DNA of 22,418 nt. It comes from a virus. The notes below the pieces were generated by a model. It was given only the letters and a program-made list of their open reading frames with translations, did not search any database and was not told the origin of the DNA. Where the stretch lies: positions 1 through 22,418 of IMG/VR virus record IMGVR_UViG_3300000325_000026; one strand, given 5' to 3'. Positions 5,607-11,896 of this stretch are shown here, piece after piece. Position 1 is the first letter of the stretch, and each line of letters starts with the position of its first letter. Made by a program: the position numbers and the translations under genes.

Positions 5607-6523
5607 AAGCACTCTGGACAGAGTTGTATAGACCTAGCACATTAACAGACTATGTGTTCCGCGATGATGCACAGCGTAAACAAGTACAAGGATGGGTAGA
5701 CAGCGGAATGATTCCGCACTTACTTTTTAGTGGTGCTCCTGGTGTGGGTAAAACTACACTAGCAAAAATATTAGTCAACCTACTAAACATTAATGAATAT
5801 GATGTGTTAGAGATCAATGCTAGTCGTGAGAACAGTGTTGATGCAGTTAGGGAGAAAATTACTAACTTTGTGGCAACGATGCCCTTTGGTGAATTTAAAG
5901 TAGTACTACTTGATGAGGCTGATTACATTAGTCCCAACGGGCAAGCGGCATTACGTGGTGTTATGGAAACATATGCAAGTACCGCACGTTTTATCCTAAC
6001 ATGTAACTATCCCAATAAAGTTATTCCAGCATTGCATAGTAGATGCCAGGGCTTCCACATTGAGAAAATTGACACCACAGAATTTACTGCAAGGGTAGCA
6101 ACAGTATGTGTTACAGAAGGTGTTAACGTTGATATTGACACACTGGATAGTTATGTAAAAGCAACGTATCCTGATCTGCGTAAATGCATTAATTTAGTGC
6201 AAATGAACACAGTTGACGGCCAACTAGTAAAGCCACAGGAATCAGATAGTGCAACAGCAGACTATAGACTTGCTGTAGTAGACTTGTTTAAAGAAGGAAA
6301 GATACTGGATGCACGTAAACTATTATGCACCCAGGTACGTGCGGATGAGATGGACGAGTTGTTTCGTTGGATGTATGATAACTTAGAGCTGTGGAGTACT
6401 ACACAAGAAGGACAGGATCAAGCAGTGCTAATTATTGCCAAAGGATTACGCAACATTCCCATGGTAGCAGATCAAGAAATCAATTTATCGGCGACATTGG
6501 TAGAATTATGTCAAATAGGATAG
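5603..6523 (+). CDS. 44: Sliding-clamp loader large subunit, T4 gp44-like AAA+ ATPase
   Basis: A 306-residue AAA+ ATPase that loads the sliding clamp on primed DNA for the phage replisome. MKALWTELYRPSTLTDYV is the usual N-terminal signature. Walker A GAPGVGKT is at 44-51, Walker B VVLLDEAD at 100-107, the sensor-1 region ILTCNYPNKV at 131-140 and the arginine-finger SRCQGF at 146-151. Length matches T4 gp44 (319). It shares ATGA with the homing endonuclease, with AAGGAAAAAGG as ribosome site. In T4 the small subunit gene 62 comes next; here an SGNH-like gene overlaps the 3' end instead. Its start is duplicated upstream at 4873. Confidence 0.95.
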   Translation: MKALWTELYRPSTLTDYVFRDDAQRKQVQGWVDSGMIPHLLFSGAPGVGKTTLAKILVNLLNINEYDVLEINASRENSVDAVREKITNFVATMPFGEFKVVLLDEADYISPNGQAALRGVMETYASTARFILTCNYPNKVIPALHSRCQGFHIEKIDTTEFTARVATVCVTEGVNVDIDTLDSYVKATYPDLRKCINLVQMNTVDGQLVKPQESDSATADYRLAVVDLFKEGKILDARKLLCTQVRADEMDELFRWMYDNLELWSTTQEGQDQAVLIIAKGLRNIPMVADQEINLSATLVELCQIG

Positions 6524-7326
6524 TTGTTTGTAGTAATCCTGAAGATGACGATTATGTTGGCGAAGAATATAATGCAGACTATTGTAATATTTGCGAATAT
6601 GACTGGCAGGAACTAAAACAAAAAATACAAAAATACCCTGAGGTTATTTTAAAACACAATGGCAAAAATAAAGATGGTCTTTTCGACCTTATAACTTTCG
6701 CTAACTTAATGGGTTTACCTGCCCCTAGCGCACAGAACAGCTTTCACGTAAACACAAATAAAGATCGTAAATTAAATTCAGATGAAGTTTTATATTTAGG
6801 TTGTAGTCACACAGCAGGTTCTGGACATAGTAGCCAGGAGACAATGTATACTCATATTCTTTCTAACATGTTAAACAAAAGTGCTAATGTAGATCATCAT
6901 GCTGGAAAAGGAAACTGGCTTACAGAAGAAAAACTACAAACCTACAATCTAAAAAATGCAACAGTAATTATACAATTTACAGATATTTTTAGATTAAGAC
7001 TAAACGGATATGATATTCCTGGATATCAGTATAGTAAAAACCAAAGTGCAGTGTTTTCTGATAAAGTTCTTGCAAGTATATTTTTAGAACAAGTTAAAAG
7101 AATAGTTAACTTGTTAAGATCTAACAGTGCTAAATTTTGTTTTTTTCATCTGTCACACAACTATCCACAAGAGCGGGAAACTAACAGTATACTTACCACC
7201 TATAAAGAATTTGTATATATTCCAGACTTTAACTTAGATACTGCTGATCAAGGACATCATATGGGAGTAATATCTCATACTCACTGGGCAAAACTTATTT
7301 ACAATAAATTTAATGAGCTATACTAG
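6508..7326 (+). CDS. SGNH/GDSL-like hydrolase-type protein (copy 1)
   Basis: A 272-residue protein. The ATG at 6508, overlapping gp44 by 16 bases, is preferred over a further upstream frame start inside gp44. Residues about 94-104 read VLYLGCSHTAG, a strand followed by a G-x-S block with Ser100 as the candidate nucleophile. DHHAGKGNW follows about 30 residues later (Gly/Asn block), and near the C-terminus SHTHWAKLIYNKF has histidines in the position of the catalytic D-x-x-H block. This matches the SGNH architecture of esterases and deacetylases acting on glycans or lipids, though activity is not shown. A second protein of this type is encoded at 12738-13514. The first 90 residues are not recognised. 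Confidence 0.65.
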   Translation: MSNRIVVCSNPEDDDYVGEEYNADYCNICEYDWQELKQKIQKYPEVILKHNGKNKDGLFDLITFANLMGLPAPSAQNSFHVNTNKDRKLNSDEVLYLGCSHTAGSGHSSQETMYTHILSNMLNKSANVDHHAGKGNWLTEEKLQTYNLKNATVIIQFTDIFRLRLNGYDIPGYQYSKNQSAVFSDKVLASIFLEQVKRIVNLLRSNSAKFCFFHLSHNYPQERETNSILTTYKEFVYIPDFNLDTADQGHHMGVISHTHWAKLIYNKFNELY

Positions 7327-7403
7327 GGTAGAACTATGTCAGATATAATATGAAGGTGTTATTTAACGACGGAAGCATTTTATCAGACAACTAGACGATT
7401 TTT

Positions 7404-7979
7404 TTAAGCCATATATCTAGTCATAATGCTTAGGCGTTTTTTATTTGCTACCTCATCACAACTGTGCCAACTGTAGGCATCATTCCTTATAATCCAACTG
7501 CGATTGATACGGAAATCTATGCTTTTTTTAAACTCTCCTTGAGGAGTATTTAAGTTTGTACCAGTACCACCATATATGTATAACTGCCAAGCAACAGCAA
7601 TAGCCACACTGTCAACATGGTTACCAACTGCATATCCATGTTCGTCCATGTACAAATGATCCATGGTTTTGCGTTTTCTATAGGGAACATCCAATAATGT
7701 GTATACAGCCTGTTGAATGTCTTCGTGATCCATTATATAACGGTAGTAGTCTTGCCAAAATTCTGTGCTAGAGTGTAATTGATACACTACGCGGTGTTGA
7801 CTGAGTTTTGGTGTGTTTTTTAGCCAATTTTCCTCGGGCCAGTTACCCATGCACTGTTCGTATAACTCAGGGTGTAGAGTATCATCAATAACTACATGCC
7901 AGTAGGGTTCCCAGCAAACCTGTGCATTTTTTATCTGATTTATGGTGAAATTCTGGTATTCTTGCCAGTTTATTGTCAT
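7404..7979 (-). CDS. 2OG-Fe(II) oxygenase-like protein
   Basis: A 191-residue protein on the minus strand. The double-stranded beta-helix iron site is visible as GNHVDS (His121, Asp123) and SWHSCDEV (His172), with KKRLSIMTRY following (Arg182 as the candidate 2-oxoglutarate binder). WQLYIYGGTGTNLNTPQG between them fits the core strands. Family members hydroxylate proteins, nucleic acids or small molecules using 2-oxoglutarate and O2, and are common in marine T4-like phages. The substrate is unknown. Its ribosome site is weak. It is convergent with the SGNH gene and divergent from the early block at 8063. Confidence 0.75.
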   Translation of the reverse strand: MTINWQEYQNFTINQIKNAQVCWEPYWHVVIDDTLHPELYEQCMGNWPEENWLKNTPKLSQHRVVYQLHSSTEFWQDYYRYIMDHEDIQQAVYTLLDVPYRKRKTMDHLYMDEHGYAVGNHVDSVAIAVAWQLYIYGGTGTNLNTPQGEFKKSIDFRINRSWIIRNDAYSWHSCDEVANKKRLSIMTRYMA

Positions 7980-8005
7980 AAAAATACTTATCTTTACGGA
8001 AATGG

Positions 8006-8033
8006 TTGACTATATGCTAGTACGTGTTATTAT
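8006..8033 (+). promoter_or_regulatory. Early-type sigma70-like promoter
   Basis: TTGACT (8006-8011), a 16-base spacer and TATTAT (8028-8033), followed by ATGTATAGTTA. An almost identical arrangement appears at 9070-9097. It sits about 30 bases before the first gene of the block at 8063. Confidence 0.65.
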
Positions 8034-8062
8034 ATGTATAGTTAAACAACACGGAGCGAGCA

Positions 8063-8407
8063 ATGAAATATCAAGTTCACCAAGTGCAACTTACAGACGC
8101 TGAAGTAGATAAGATCAACGCTGAAGGGCACGATGCTGTAGAGCGTCATGCAATGAAGCTGAAGATGTCCTTTAGCGATGATGCTGGTGGAATTGCTAGC
8201 CGCATGTATGGTCAGGGCTTTTATGATCATGTTGCTAACATTACTGCTGATAGCCTCGAGGGTGTGTTCTATACAGGTAACATGGGTCCTGAGGAGAACA
8301 TCGAGCGTTTGGCGCAGATGAGCAGTGTTAGCGTTGGTGACTTGGTTATTGCTGAGAACGGTGATAAGCATGTAGTTGCTAATACTGGTTTCAAAGAGGT
8401 ATTTTAA
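8063..8407 (+). CDS. Conserved-looking early hypothetical protein
   Basis: A 114-residue protein, first in the block after the early-type promoter, with GGAGCGAG upstream. It begins MKYQVHQVQLTDAEVDKINAEGHDAV and ends SVSVGDLVIAENGDKHVVANTGFKEVF. The final part resembles small phage and plasmid proteins carrying V-S-V-G-D-L-V near the C-terminus, which I recall only generally. No enzyme motif is seen. The stop shares a base with the next ATG (TAATG), so the two are coupled. Early expression in host takeover is plausible from position only. Confidence 0.75.
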   Translation: MKYQVHQVQLTDAEVDKINAEGHDAVERHAMKLKMSFSDDAGGIASRMYGQGFYDHVANITADSLEGVFYTGNMGPEENIERLAQMSSVSVGDLVIAENGDKHVVANTGFKEVF

Positions 8408-8622
8408 TGATCCGTAAAAAACAACCCAAATCCGAAATGGTCATAGACCTCACAGGTCCTGATGGCAATGCGTTTGTGTTAATGGCCACTGCAACAAATT
8501 TGGCTAGGCAGTTAGGTCTGGACTCAGATAAAATTGTCAAAGACATGAAGTCAGGCGATTATGAAAATCTGGTTAACGTCTTTGACAGCTACTTTGGTTC
8601 ATTTGTAATTTTAGAGAGATAG
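8407..8622 (+). CDS. Conserved-looking small hypothetical protein
   Basis: A 71-residue protein with the sequence style VIDLTGPDGNAFVLMATATNLARQLGLDSDKI, followed by a C-terminal helix ending GSFVILER. This pattern (LTGPDGNAF...A...LGLD...M..GDY..L...FD..FG) recurs in small proteins of many phages, as I recall; the function is unknown. Its final codons (VILER plus stop) and the start of the next gene are duplicated at 9031-9071. Confidence 0.78.
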   Translation: MIRKKQPKSEMVIDLTGPDGNAFVLMATATNLARQLGLDSDKIVKDMKSGDYENLVNVFDSYFGSFVILER

Positions 8623-8645
8623 TAAATGGCTTTTAAAATTCGGTT
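8605..8645 (+). repeat. 41-bp direct repeat, copy 1 (gene junction)
   Basis: Covers the last codons of the gene at 8407-8622 and the first codons of the gene at 8626-8841. It matches 9031-9071 at 37 of 41 positions. Confidence 0.85.
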
Positions 8646-8841
8646 AGGTGGTACGAATGAATTCGTATCTGGGATTGATCCTTACGCTTCTCATTGTGTG
8701 CCACCAGGTGAGGTGACATTTGTAGAGGGTTGGGAAAATCCCTCTGCGATAGTCTTTCCCACAATAACTGCGGCCAAGAGGGCTAAGGAAAAAGTGTGGG
8801 ATATCGAAGGTTTTCACACTACGATTGAATCTTATGACTGA
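8626..8841 (+). CDS. Small hypothetical protein (71 residues)
   Basis: A 71-residue protein beginning MAFKIRLGGTNEFVSGIDPY, three bases after the previous stop, with GAGAGA as a weak ribosome site. The text GWENPSAIVFPTITAAKRAKEKVWDIEGF suggests a compact beta-alpha domain. No family is recognised. It forms, with the next gene, a two-gene cassette flanked by the 41-bp direct repeat, and a copy of its first six codons lies beyond the cassette at 9052. Confidence 0.65.
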   Translation: MAFKIRLGGTNEFVSGIDPYASHCVPPGEVTFVEGWENPSAIVFPTITAAKRAKEKVWDIEGFHTTIESYD

Positions 8842-9034
8842 GTACAGTTCAATGGCGGAAGCTAGGGCGGCATTTGTGCGAGAAAGACTTGAATTCCTAG
8901 CACAACAAAGACTCCTTCTTATGCAACAAGAAGGCGTTATTGCTGAATCTAGGCGTGAAATTGAACGAGAAATCGTTGAATTAAATGTTGAAGAACTAGA
9001 TTCTGCGCCGACCTGGAACAAAATTCGATTGTAA
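8834..9034 (+). CDS. Small helical hypothetical protein
   Basis: A 66-residue protein. The ATG at 8834 overlaps the previous stop by 8 bases (ATGACTGA); a TTG nine bases earlier is a less likely start. Nearly the whole chain is one charged helix (AEARAAFVRERLEFLAQQR, then SRREIEREIVELNVEEL), so a coiled-coil oligomer is likely. No family is recognised. Its stop codon is formed by the first bases of the second copy of the direct repeat. Confidence 0.6.
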   Translation: MTEYSSMAEARAAFVRERLEFLAQQRLLLMQQEGVIAESRREIEREIVELNVEELDSAPTWNKIRL

Positions 9035-9071
9035 TTTTAGAAAGATAGTAAATGGCTTTTAATAAACGGTT
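9031..9071 (+). repeat. 41-bp direct repeat, copy 2
   Basis: Matches 8605-8645 with four mismatches. It still spells VILER-stop, the tail of the gene at 8407-8622, in one frame, and MAFN-K-R, the start of the gene at 8626, in another. It therefore appears to be a duplicated gene junction rather than chance similarity. Confidence 0.85.
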
Positions 9072-9105
9072 GACGTACATGTCATATATGTTACTATATG
9101 TATAG
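9052..9105 (+). pseudogene. Truncated copy of the start of the gene at 8626
   Basis: ATG plus codons for MAFNKRL, compared with MAFKIRL at 8626, then running into the early promoter sequence and stopping at TAG 9103-9105 (17 residues). It is a leftover of the duplication, or a short leader peptide reaching into the promoter; the first is more likely. Confidence 0.5.
9070..9097 (+). promoter_or_regulatory. Early-type sigma70-like promoter (second copy)
   Basis: TTGACG (9070-9075), a 16-base spacer and TACTAT (9092-9097), followed by ATGTATAGTTA as at 8034-8044. The -35 box starts within the end of the direct repeat. Confidence 0.65.
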
Positions 9106-9148
9106 TTAGTTAGCTTCTTAATTTAAACTGCTATGAGGACCAAGACAA

Positions 9149-9877
9149 ATGAAACGCATCGATAACACCACTGCCTATCCCCTTAAAGACGCAATGGCAC
9201 TGGCTGTGATGGCTCAGCGCATTAACGACGATTACTTGCCTCGCGATGACATTAAAAAAGACGCCGAGGGCGAATTAATTAGTTGCCGTGTAGCCAACAA
9301 AGACCTAATTAAATATGGTCTTGGAATATTAAAGCCTACAAATTCTTTATACCAGTTCTCAGGACAATTTCAGTTTTATACTGATAATGTTGCTGACGAT
9401 GATGACTTAGAAGTAGCGCAAGAGATTATTAGCTACTATACCGGTCTTATGTTTAAAGCCATTGGTGGCAAAATTAACGAGTTTGAAGAACGTGTACTTG
9501 AAATTGTTAAAGCTGATACCGTTACGGCATACGACATTGGCGTTATTGCTAGCTTACCCAAGAGCTACGCTCGTAATGTTACTCGTGAAGCTGTAGAGCA
9601 GAAGCAACGTGAACTAAGTGACTCTAGCATGCATATTGGTACAGTAGGGGACACAGTAAACATGGACTTGGAAATTATGCGGTTTAACTTTATCCAGAAG
9701 TTAAACTGTTATGTTGTCAATGCTCAATGTGACGGAAATTTAGTAGTATTTTTTACTAGTAACAATGATTTTAATGGCCCTACTAATGTTAAAGTACGTG
9801 GCCGTGTAAAACGTCATCAAGTTAGTAGTTATCATGGTGGCAAGGAAACAGTCTTTAACTACGTAAAGGTGACCTAA
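9149..9877 (+). CDS. Hypothetical protein with possible OB-like C-terminus
   Basis: A 242-residue protein with TGAGGA upstream, expressed from the second early promoter. The N-terminal two thirds are helical and acidic (YTDNVADDDDLEVAQEIISY). The C-terminal strand pattern VKVRGRVKRHQVSSYHGGKETVFNYVKV resembles the closing strands of OB-fold segments in phage DNA-handling proteins, where a K-x-H or K-R-H turn precedes a T-V-x-x-x-x-V-K strand. That is suggestive only. No nuclease or helicase motif is seen. The next gene starts one base after its stop. Confidence 0.72.
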   Translation: MKRIDNTTAYPLKDAMALAVMAQRINDDYLPRDDIKKDAEGELISCRVANKDLIKYGLGILKPTNSLYQFSGQFQFYTDNVADDDDLEVAQEIISYYTGLMFKAIGGKINEFEERVLEIVKADTVTAYDIGVIASLPKSYARNVTREAVEQKQRELSDSSMHIGTVGDTVNMDLEIMRFNFIQKLNCYVVNAQCDGNLVVFFTSNNDFNGPTNVKVRGRVKRHQVSSYHGGKETVFNYVKVT

Positions 9878-9878
9878 A

Positions 9879-10172
9879 ATGGATAAGGTCTTCATGTTAT
9901 TGTTTAGTTTTGTCCTAAACACACCTGAAGGTCCGCGAGACGAGATCTTTCAGGTTTATAGCAAGCATTTTGATACTCAGGAGTCTTGTGAGTCAACTCT
10001 AAATAGCTGGAGTTATCTTATCAAAGCTGGCGCAGCGGATAAATTAAATGGTATGTTAAAAAAGGGTTTTGCTGTAGAGCTTAAATCCGTGGTGTGTGCT
10101 GTACAGCCTGTACTGCCCAACAAGCCACAGGATGAGCCCAGCACCAAGTACACGCCTAGTAACGTAGGCTAG
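9879..10172 (+). CDS. Hypothetical protein, possibly exported
   Basis: A 97-residue protein with a short hydrophobic start (MDKVFMLLFSFVLNT) and two cysteines, in SCESTL and SVVCAVQ, spaced in the way seen in small disulfide-bonded periplasmic proteins. The start is borderline for a signal peptide, with one lysine and few hydrophobic residues. The C-terminus is rich in P, T and S. Its stop lies at the base of the first hairpin of the structured region downstream. No family is recognised. Confidence 0.65.
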   Translation: MDKVFMLLFSFVLNTPEGPRDEIFQVYSKHFDTQESCESTLNSWSYLIKAGAADKLNGMLKKGFAVELKSVVCAVQPVLPNKPQDEPSTKYTPSNVG

Positions 10173-10404
10173 TAGGGCGTTGCGGGCCCTACGATGAAGT
10201 GGCTGTTAACCACAAAAATAACGCACGATGCCAAGTAGGCGAGAAGCAGGGCTTCTCAGAGAACCAAAATATGGCTTGTTGCTCTGGAAGGCAAGGTCTA
10301 TTGGGAAGAACGGAAGACGACCTCTTGTGGAGTCATTAATAAACAACGGCGCAGAAGCTATGTTGTCCCCGAAGAAAAATAGCCCCTTAGGGGGTTATTT
10401 TTTT
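10172..10404 (+). ncRNA. Candidate structured RNA or long structured 3' UTR
   Basis: About 230 bases without a convincing gene, clearly richer in G and C than the neighbours. Visible helices: GTAGGGC (10172-10178) with GCCCTAC (10186-10192); GTGG (10199-10202) with CCAC (10210-10213) over the seven-base loop CTGTTAA; GAGAAGC (10241-10247) with GCTTCTC (10251-10257); further on CAGAG with CTCTG, and AGGTC with GACCT. GCGTT (10177-10181) can alternatively pair with AACGC (10220-10224). It ends in a strong terminator. No known RNA family is recognised. It may be a stand-alone small RNA or the 3' end of the early transcript. Confidence 0.5.
10375..10404. terminator. Strong bidirectional intrinsic terminator
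   Basis: AGCCCC pairs with GGGGTT across a four-base loop, extended by AAAAAT against ATTTTTT, giving U-runs on both strands. It separates the early plus-strand block from the convergent minus-strand gene ending at 10407, and can serve both. Confidence 0.9.
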
Positions 10405-10406
10405 GA

Positions 10407-10670
10407 CTAATGCCCGCCATTATTAAACTTATCACGTAATTTATTAACAAAGTCCCACAACGAACCTATTTGTTTATTAACAACGTCCACTTCAGCTCTG
10501 AGCCTTACTGTCTCAACGTATGTGTCACGTTTTTCTAAGTCGTCTAGGTCTTTACGAAGGTTTTTTACTTCAGATTGTAACTTAACAGCTACAACTATTG
10601 CACCAATAAGAAAAAGAATCTGATGCCAGTACTGTGAAATGAGCTCCATCATATAACTATCGATTGACAT
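10407..10670 (-). CDS. Small membrane protein with coiled coil
   Basis: An 87-residue protein on the minus strand. The frame is open further upstream, but that part overlaps the phosphatase gene and its promoter, so the start at MSIDSYMMEL (or the nearby second or third Met) is preferred. One transmembrane segment (HQILFLIGAIVVAVKL, residues about 15-32) is followed by a coiled coil (EVKNLRKDLDDLEKRDT) and a second helix. One TM plus coiled coil resembles inner-membrane lysis or signalling accessory proteins, but no family is assigned. It ends at the bidirectional terminator. Confidence 0.65.
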   Translation of the reverse strand: MSIDSYMMELISQYWHQILFLIGAIVVAVKLQSEVKNLRKDLDDLEKRDTYVETVRLRAEVDVVNKQIGSLWDFVNKLRDKFNNGGH

Positions 10671-10691
10671 GTATTCTATATATGCTAATAT
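10664..10691 (+). promoter_or_regulatory. Sigma70-like promoter of the HAD-type gene
   Basis: TTGACA (10664-10669), a 16-base spacer and TAATAT (10686-10691). The predicted start of transcription falls at about the ATG (10697), so the message would have little or no leader. It overlaps the start of the minus-strand gene. Confidence 0.7.
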
Positions 10692-10696
10692 TAAGT

Positions 10697-11299
10697 ATGG
10701 AAAAAATAATTTTAACAGATGTTGATGGTGTATTGCTGAACTGGGAATACGCTTTCGGAACGTGGATGGAAGAACACGGTCATACAATGATCGAGAATGG
10801 TAATTTTATCTACAATATTGGAAAACGCTTTGATATAGACAAGAACGAAGCAAGCAAATTAGTTCGTTTTTTTAATGAAAGTGCGACGATTGGTTATTTG
10901 CCAGCATTACGTGATTCTCAGCATTACGTAAAGCTACTGGGTAATTTGGGATATAAATTCCATGTTATTACTAGTCTAAGTAAAAATCCCAATGCACAAC
11001 GATTACGCACTAAAAACCTTGAAAAACTGTTTGGCAACGTTTTTGAAAAGTTTATCTACTTAGACACTGGTGCAGACAAAGATGTTGTTCTAGAGCAATA
11101 TCGCGACACTGGATTACTTTGGGTAGAAGACAAACCAGCCAATGCTGAAGTTGGCGTTAACATGGGGTTAAAAGCAGTTATAATGGAACACGCCTTCAAT
11201 TTACATTATGAAGGCGTGGCACCATTTGTTAAGAACTGGGCTGATATTTACACTCTTGTGACAGGCAACCCAGTTAATATTAATATTGATATAGTGTAA
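10697..11299 (+). CDS. HAD-superfamily phosphatase-like protein
   Basis: A 200-residue protein. The ATG at 10697 (MEKIILTDVDGVLLNW) is chosen over an upstream frame start because the promoter ends just before it. Motif I is TDVDGVLL (nucleophile Asp8, acid/base Asp10), motif II is the Ser/Thr after a hydrophobic strand in HVITSLSKN, and LLWVEDKPANAEVG provides the later acidic motif. These features are those of HAD phosphatases, similar to nucleotidase-like members. A deoxynucleotide or sugar phosphate substrate is possible but unproven. No Shine-Dalgarno is visible, consistent with a leaderless message. The stop lies six bases from the convergent next gene. Confidence 0.8.
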   Translation: MEKIILTDVDGVLLNWEYAFGTWMEEHGHTMIENGNFIYNIGKRFDIDKNEASKLVRFFNESATIGYLPALRDSQHYVKLLGNLGYKFHVITSLSKNPNAQRLRTKNLEKLFGNVFEKFIYLDTGADKDVVLEQYRDTGLLWVEDKPANAEVGVNMGLKAVIMEHAFNLHYEGVAPFVKNWADIYTLVTGNPVNINIDIV

Positions 11300-11305
11300 C
11301 TAGCG

Positions 11306-11866
11306 TTATGCGTACTTAACTGCTTTTCCTGCCATTATTAGCTTCATTGTGCAAGTTACTTGATTTGTAGTAACTCCCATGGTATACCAGCCCTGGCTTG
11401 CATCATAAGCGGCTGCAAATGCGTCGCTGTAACCATCACTGTCAGTAGCAACAGTCTGAGCGCCTGACCAATTATAACTATCCTCGGCAGTCCAATCAGA
11501 AATTTCAACAGTATCTCCTGATGCCCATGATCCTGGATCGCCGCCATCATGCGTTAATGTTTGACTATAGAACTTGTCGTCATCAGCAGCTTCGTTATAT
11601 CCAAAGCCAGTCCAGTGGACGTTTCTGTCGCCCTCGCCGTCTACATACAAGTCATTTAGTAGCGTAACTTTAACTTTTGCAGTAACACTTCCATCAGCGT
11701 TTGGCTCTTTTGAGCTAGTCCAATCAAATGTAGCAATAGCTGCACTAGTAGGTGTAACTGTATGCTCAGCTACAAGATCTACTTCATCTACTGTAATTTT
11801 AACTTTAGCATCTTCAGAACCATATTGATCCTGGTGCAATTTTAGTGCAATTTTATAACTAGCCAT
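11306..11866 (-). CDS. Predicted carbohydrate-binding protein, CBM36/60-like
   Basis: A 186-residue protein on the minus strand with a strong AAAGGAGG site. The segment YKIALKLHQDQYGSEDAKVKITVDEVDL, then VKVTLLNDLYVDGEGDRNVHWTGFGYN (about residues 65-91), follows the calcium-dependent xylan-binding module pattern, where a late strand reads F/L-x-N-D...DRN-V/L and is followed by a strand to the C-terminal side. The rest is Ser/Thr/Asp/Gly-rich. No signal peptide is seen, so it is probably virion-associated, for example as a capsid or fibre decoration that binds glycans. Remote similarity only. A late-type promoter sits over the PhoH stop codon upstream, fitting a structural role. Confidence 0.6.
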   Translation of the reverse strand: MASYKIALKLHQDQYGSEDAKVKITVDEVDLVAEHTVTPTSAAIATFDWTSSKEPNADGSVTAKVKVTLLNDLYVDGEGDRNVHWTGFGYNEAADDDKFYSQTLTHDGGDPGSWASGDTVEISDWTAEDSYNWSGAQTVATDSDGYSDAFAAAYDASQGWYTMGVTTNQVTCTMKLIMAGKAVKYA

Positions 11867-11896
11867 TACGGCCTCCTTTAAACATGTTTATATAAA

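Noticed and set aside
6391-6507. Upstream extension of the SGNH-like gene
   Set aside because: The extra 39 residues lie entirely inside gp44 in another frame; the ATG at 6508 with small overlap fits better.
7350-7394. Short ORF MKVLFNDGSILSDN
   Set aside because: Fourteen residues with no clear ribosome site; it might be the remnant of a gene start, as at 4873 and 9052, but no downstream copy exists in the window to compare.
10199-10213. tRNA-Asn-like anticodon arm (GTGG-CTGTTAA-CCAC)
   Set aside because: No matching acceptor stem, no D-arm and no T-loop (GTTCRA) around it; only four stem pairs. Kept as part of a candidate structured RNA, not as a tRNA.
10228-10410. 60-residue open frame MPSRREAGLLREPKYG...
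   Set aside because: It reads through the terminator, lacks a ribosome site, and its last residues are only the translated terminator.
10671-10787. N-terminal extension of the minus-strand membrane protein
   Set aside because: It overlaps the HAD-like gene and its promoter and adds a sequence unlike a protein start; internal Met start preferred.
11574-11828. Plus-strand open frame opposite the CBM-like gene
   Set aside because: Ser/Leu/Thr-rich shadow of the minus-strand gene, which has a strong ribosome site and domain pattern.
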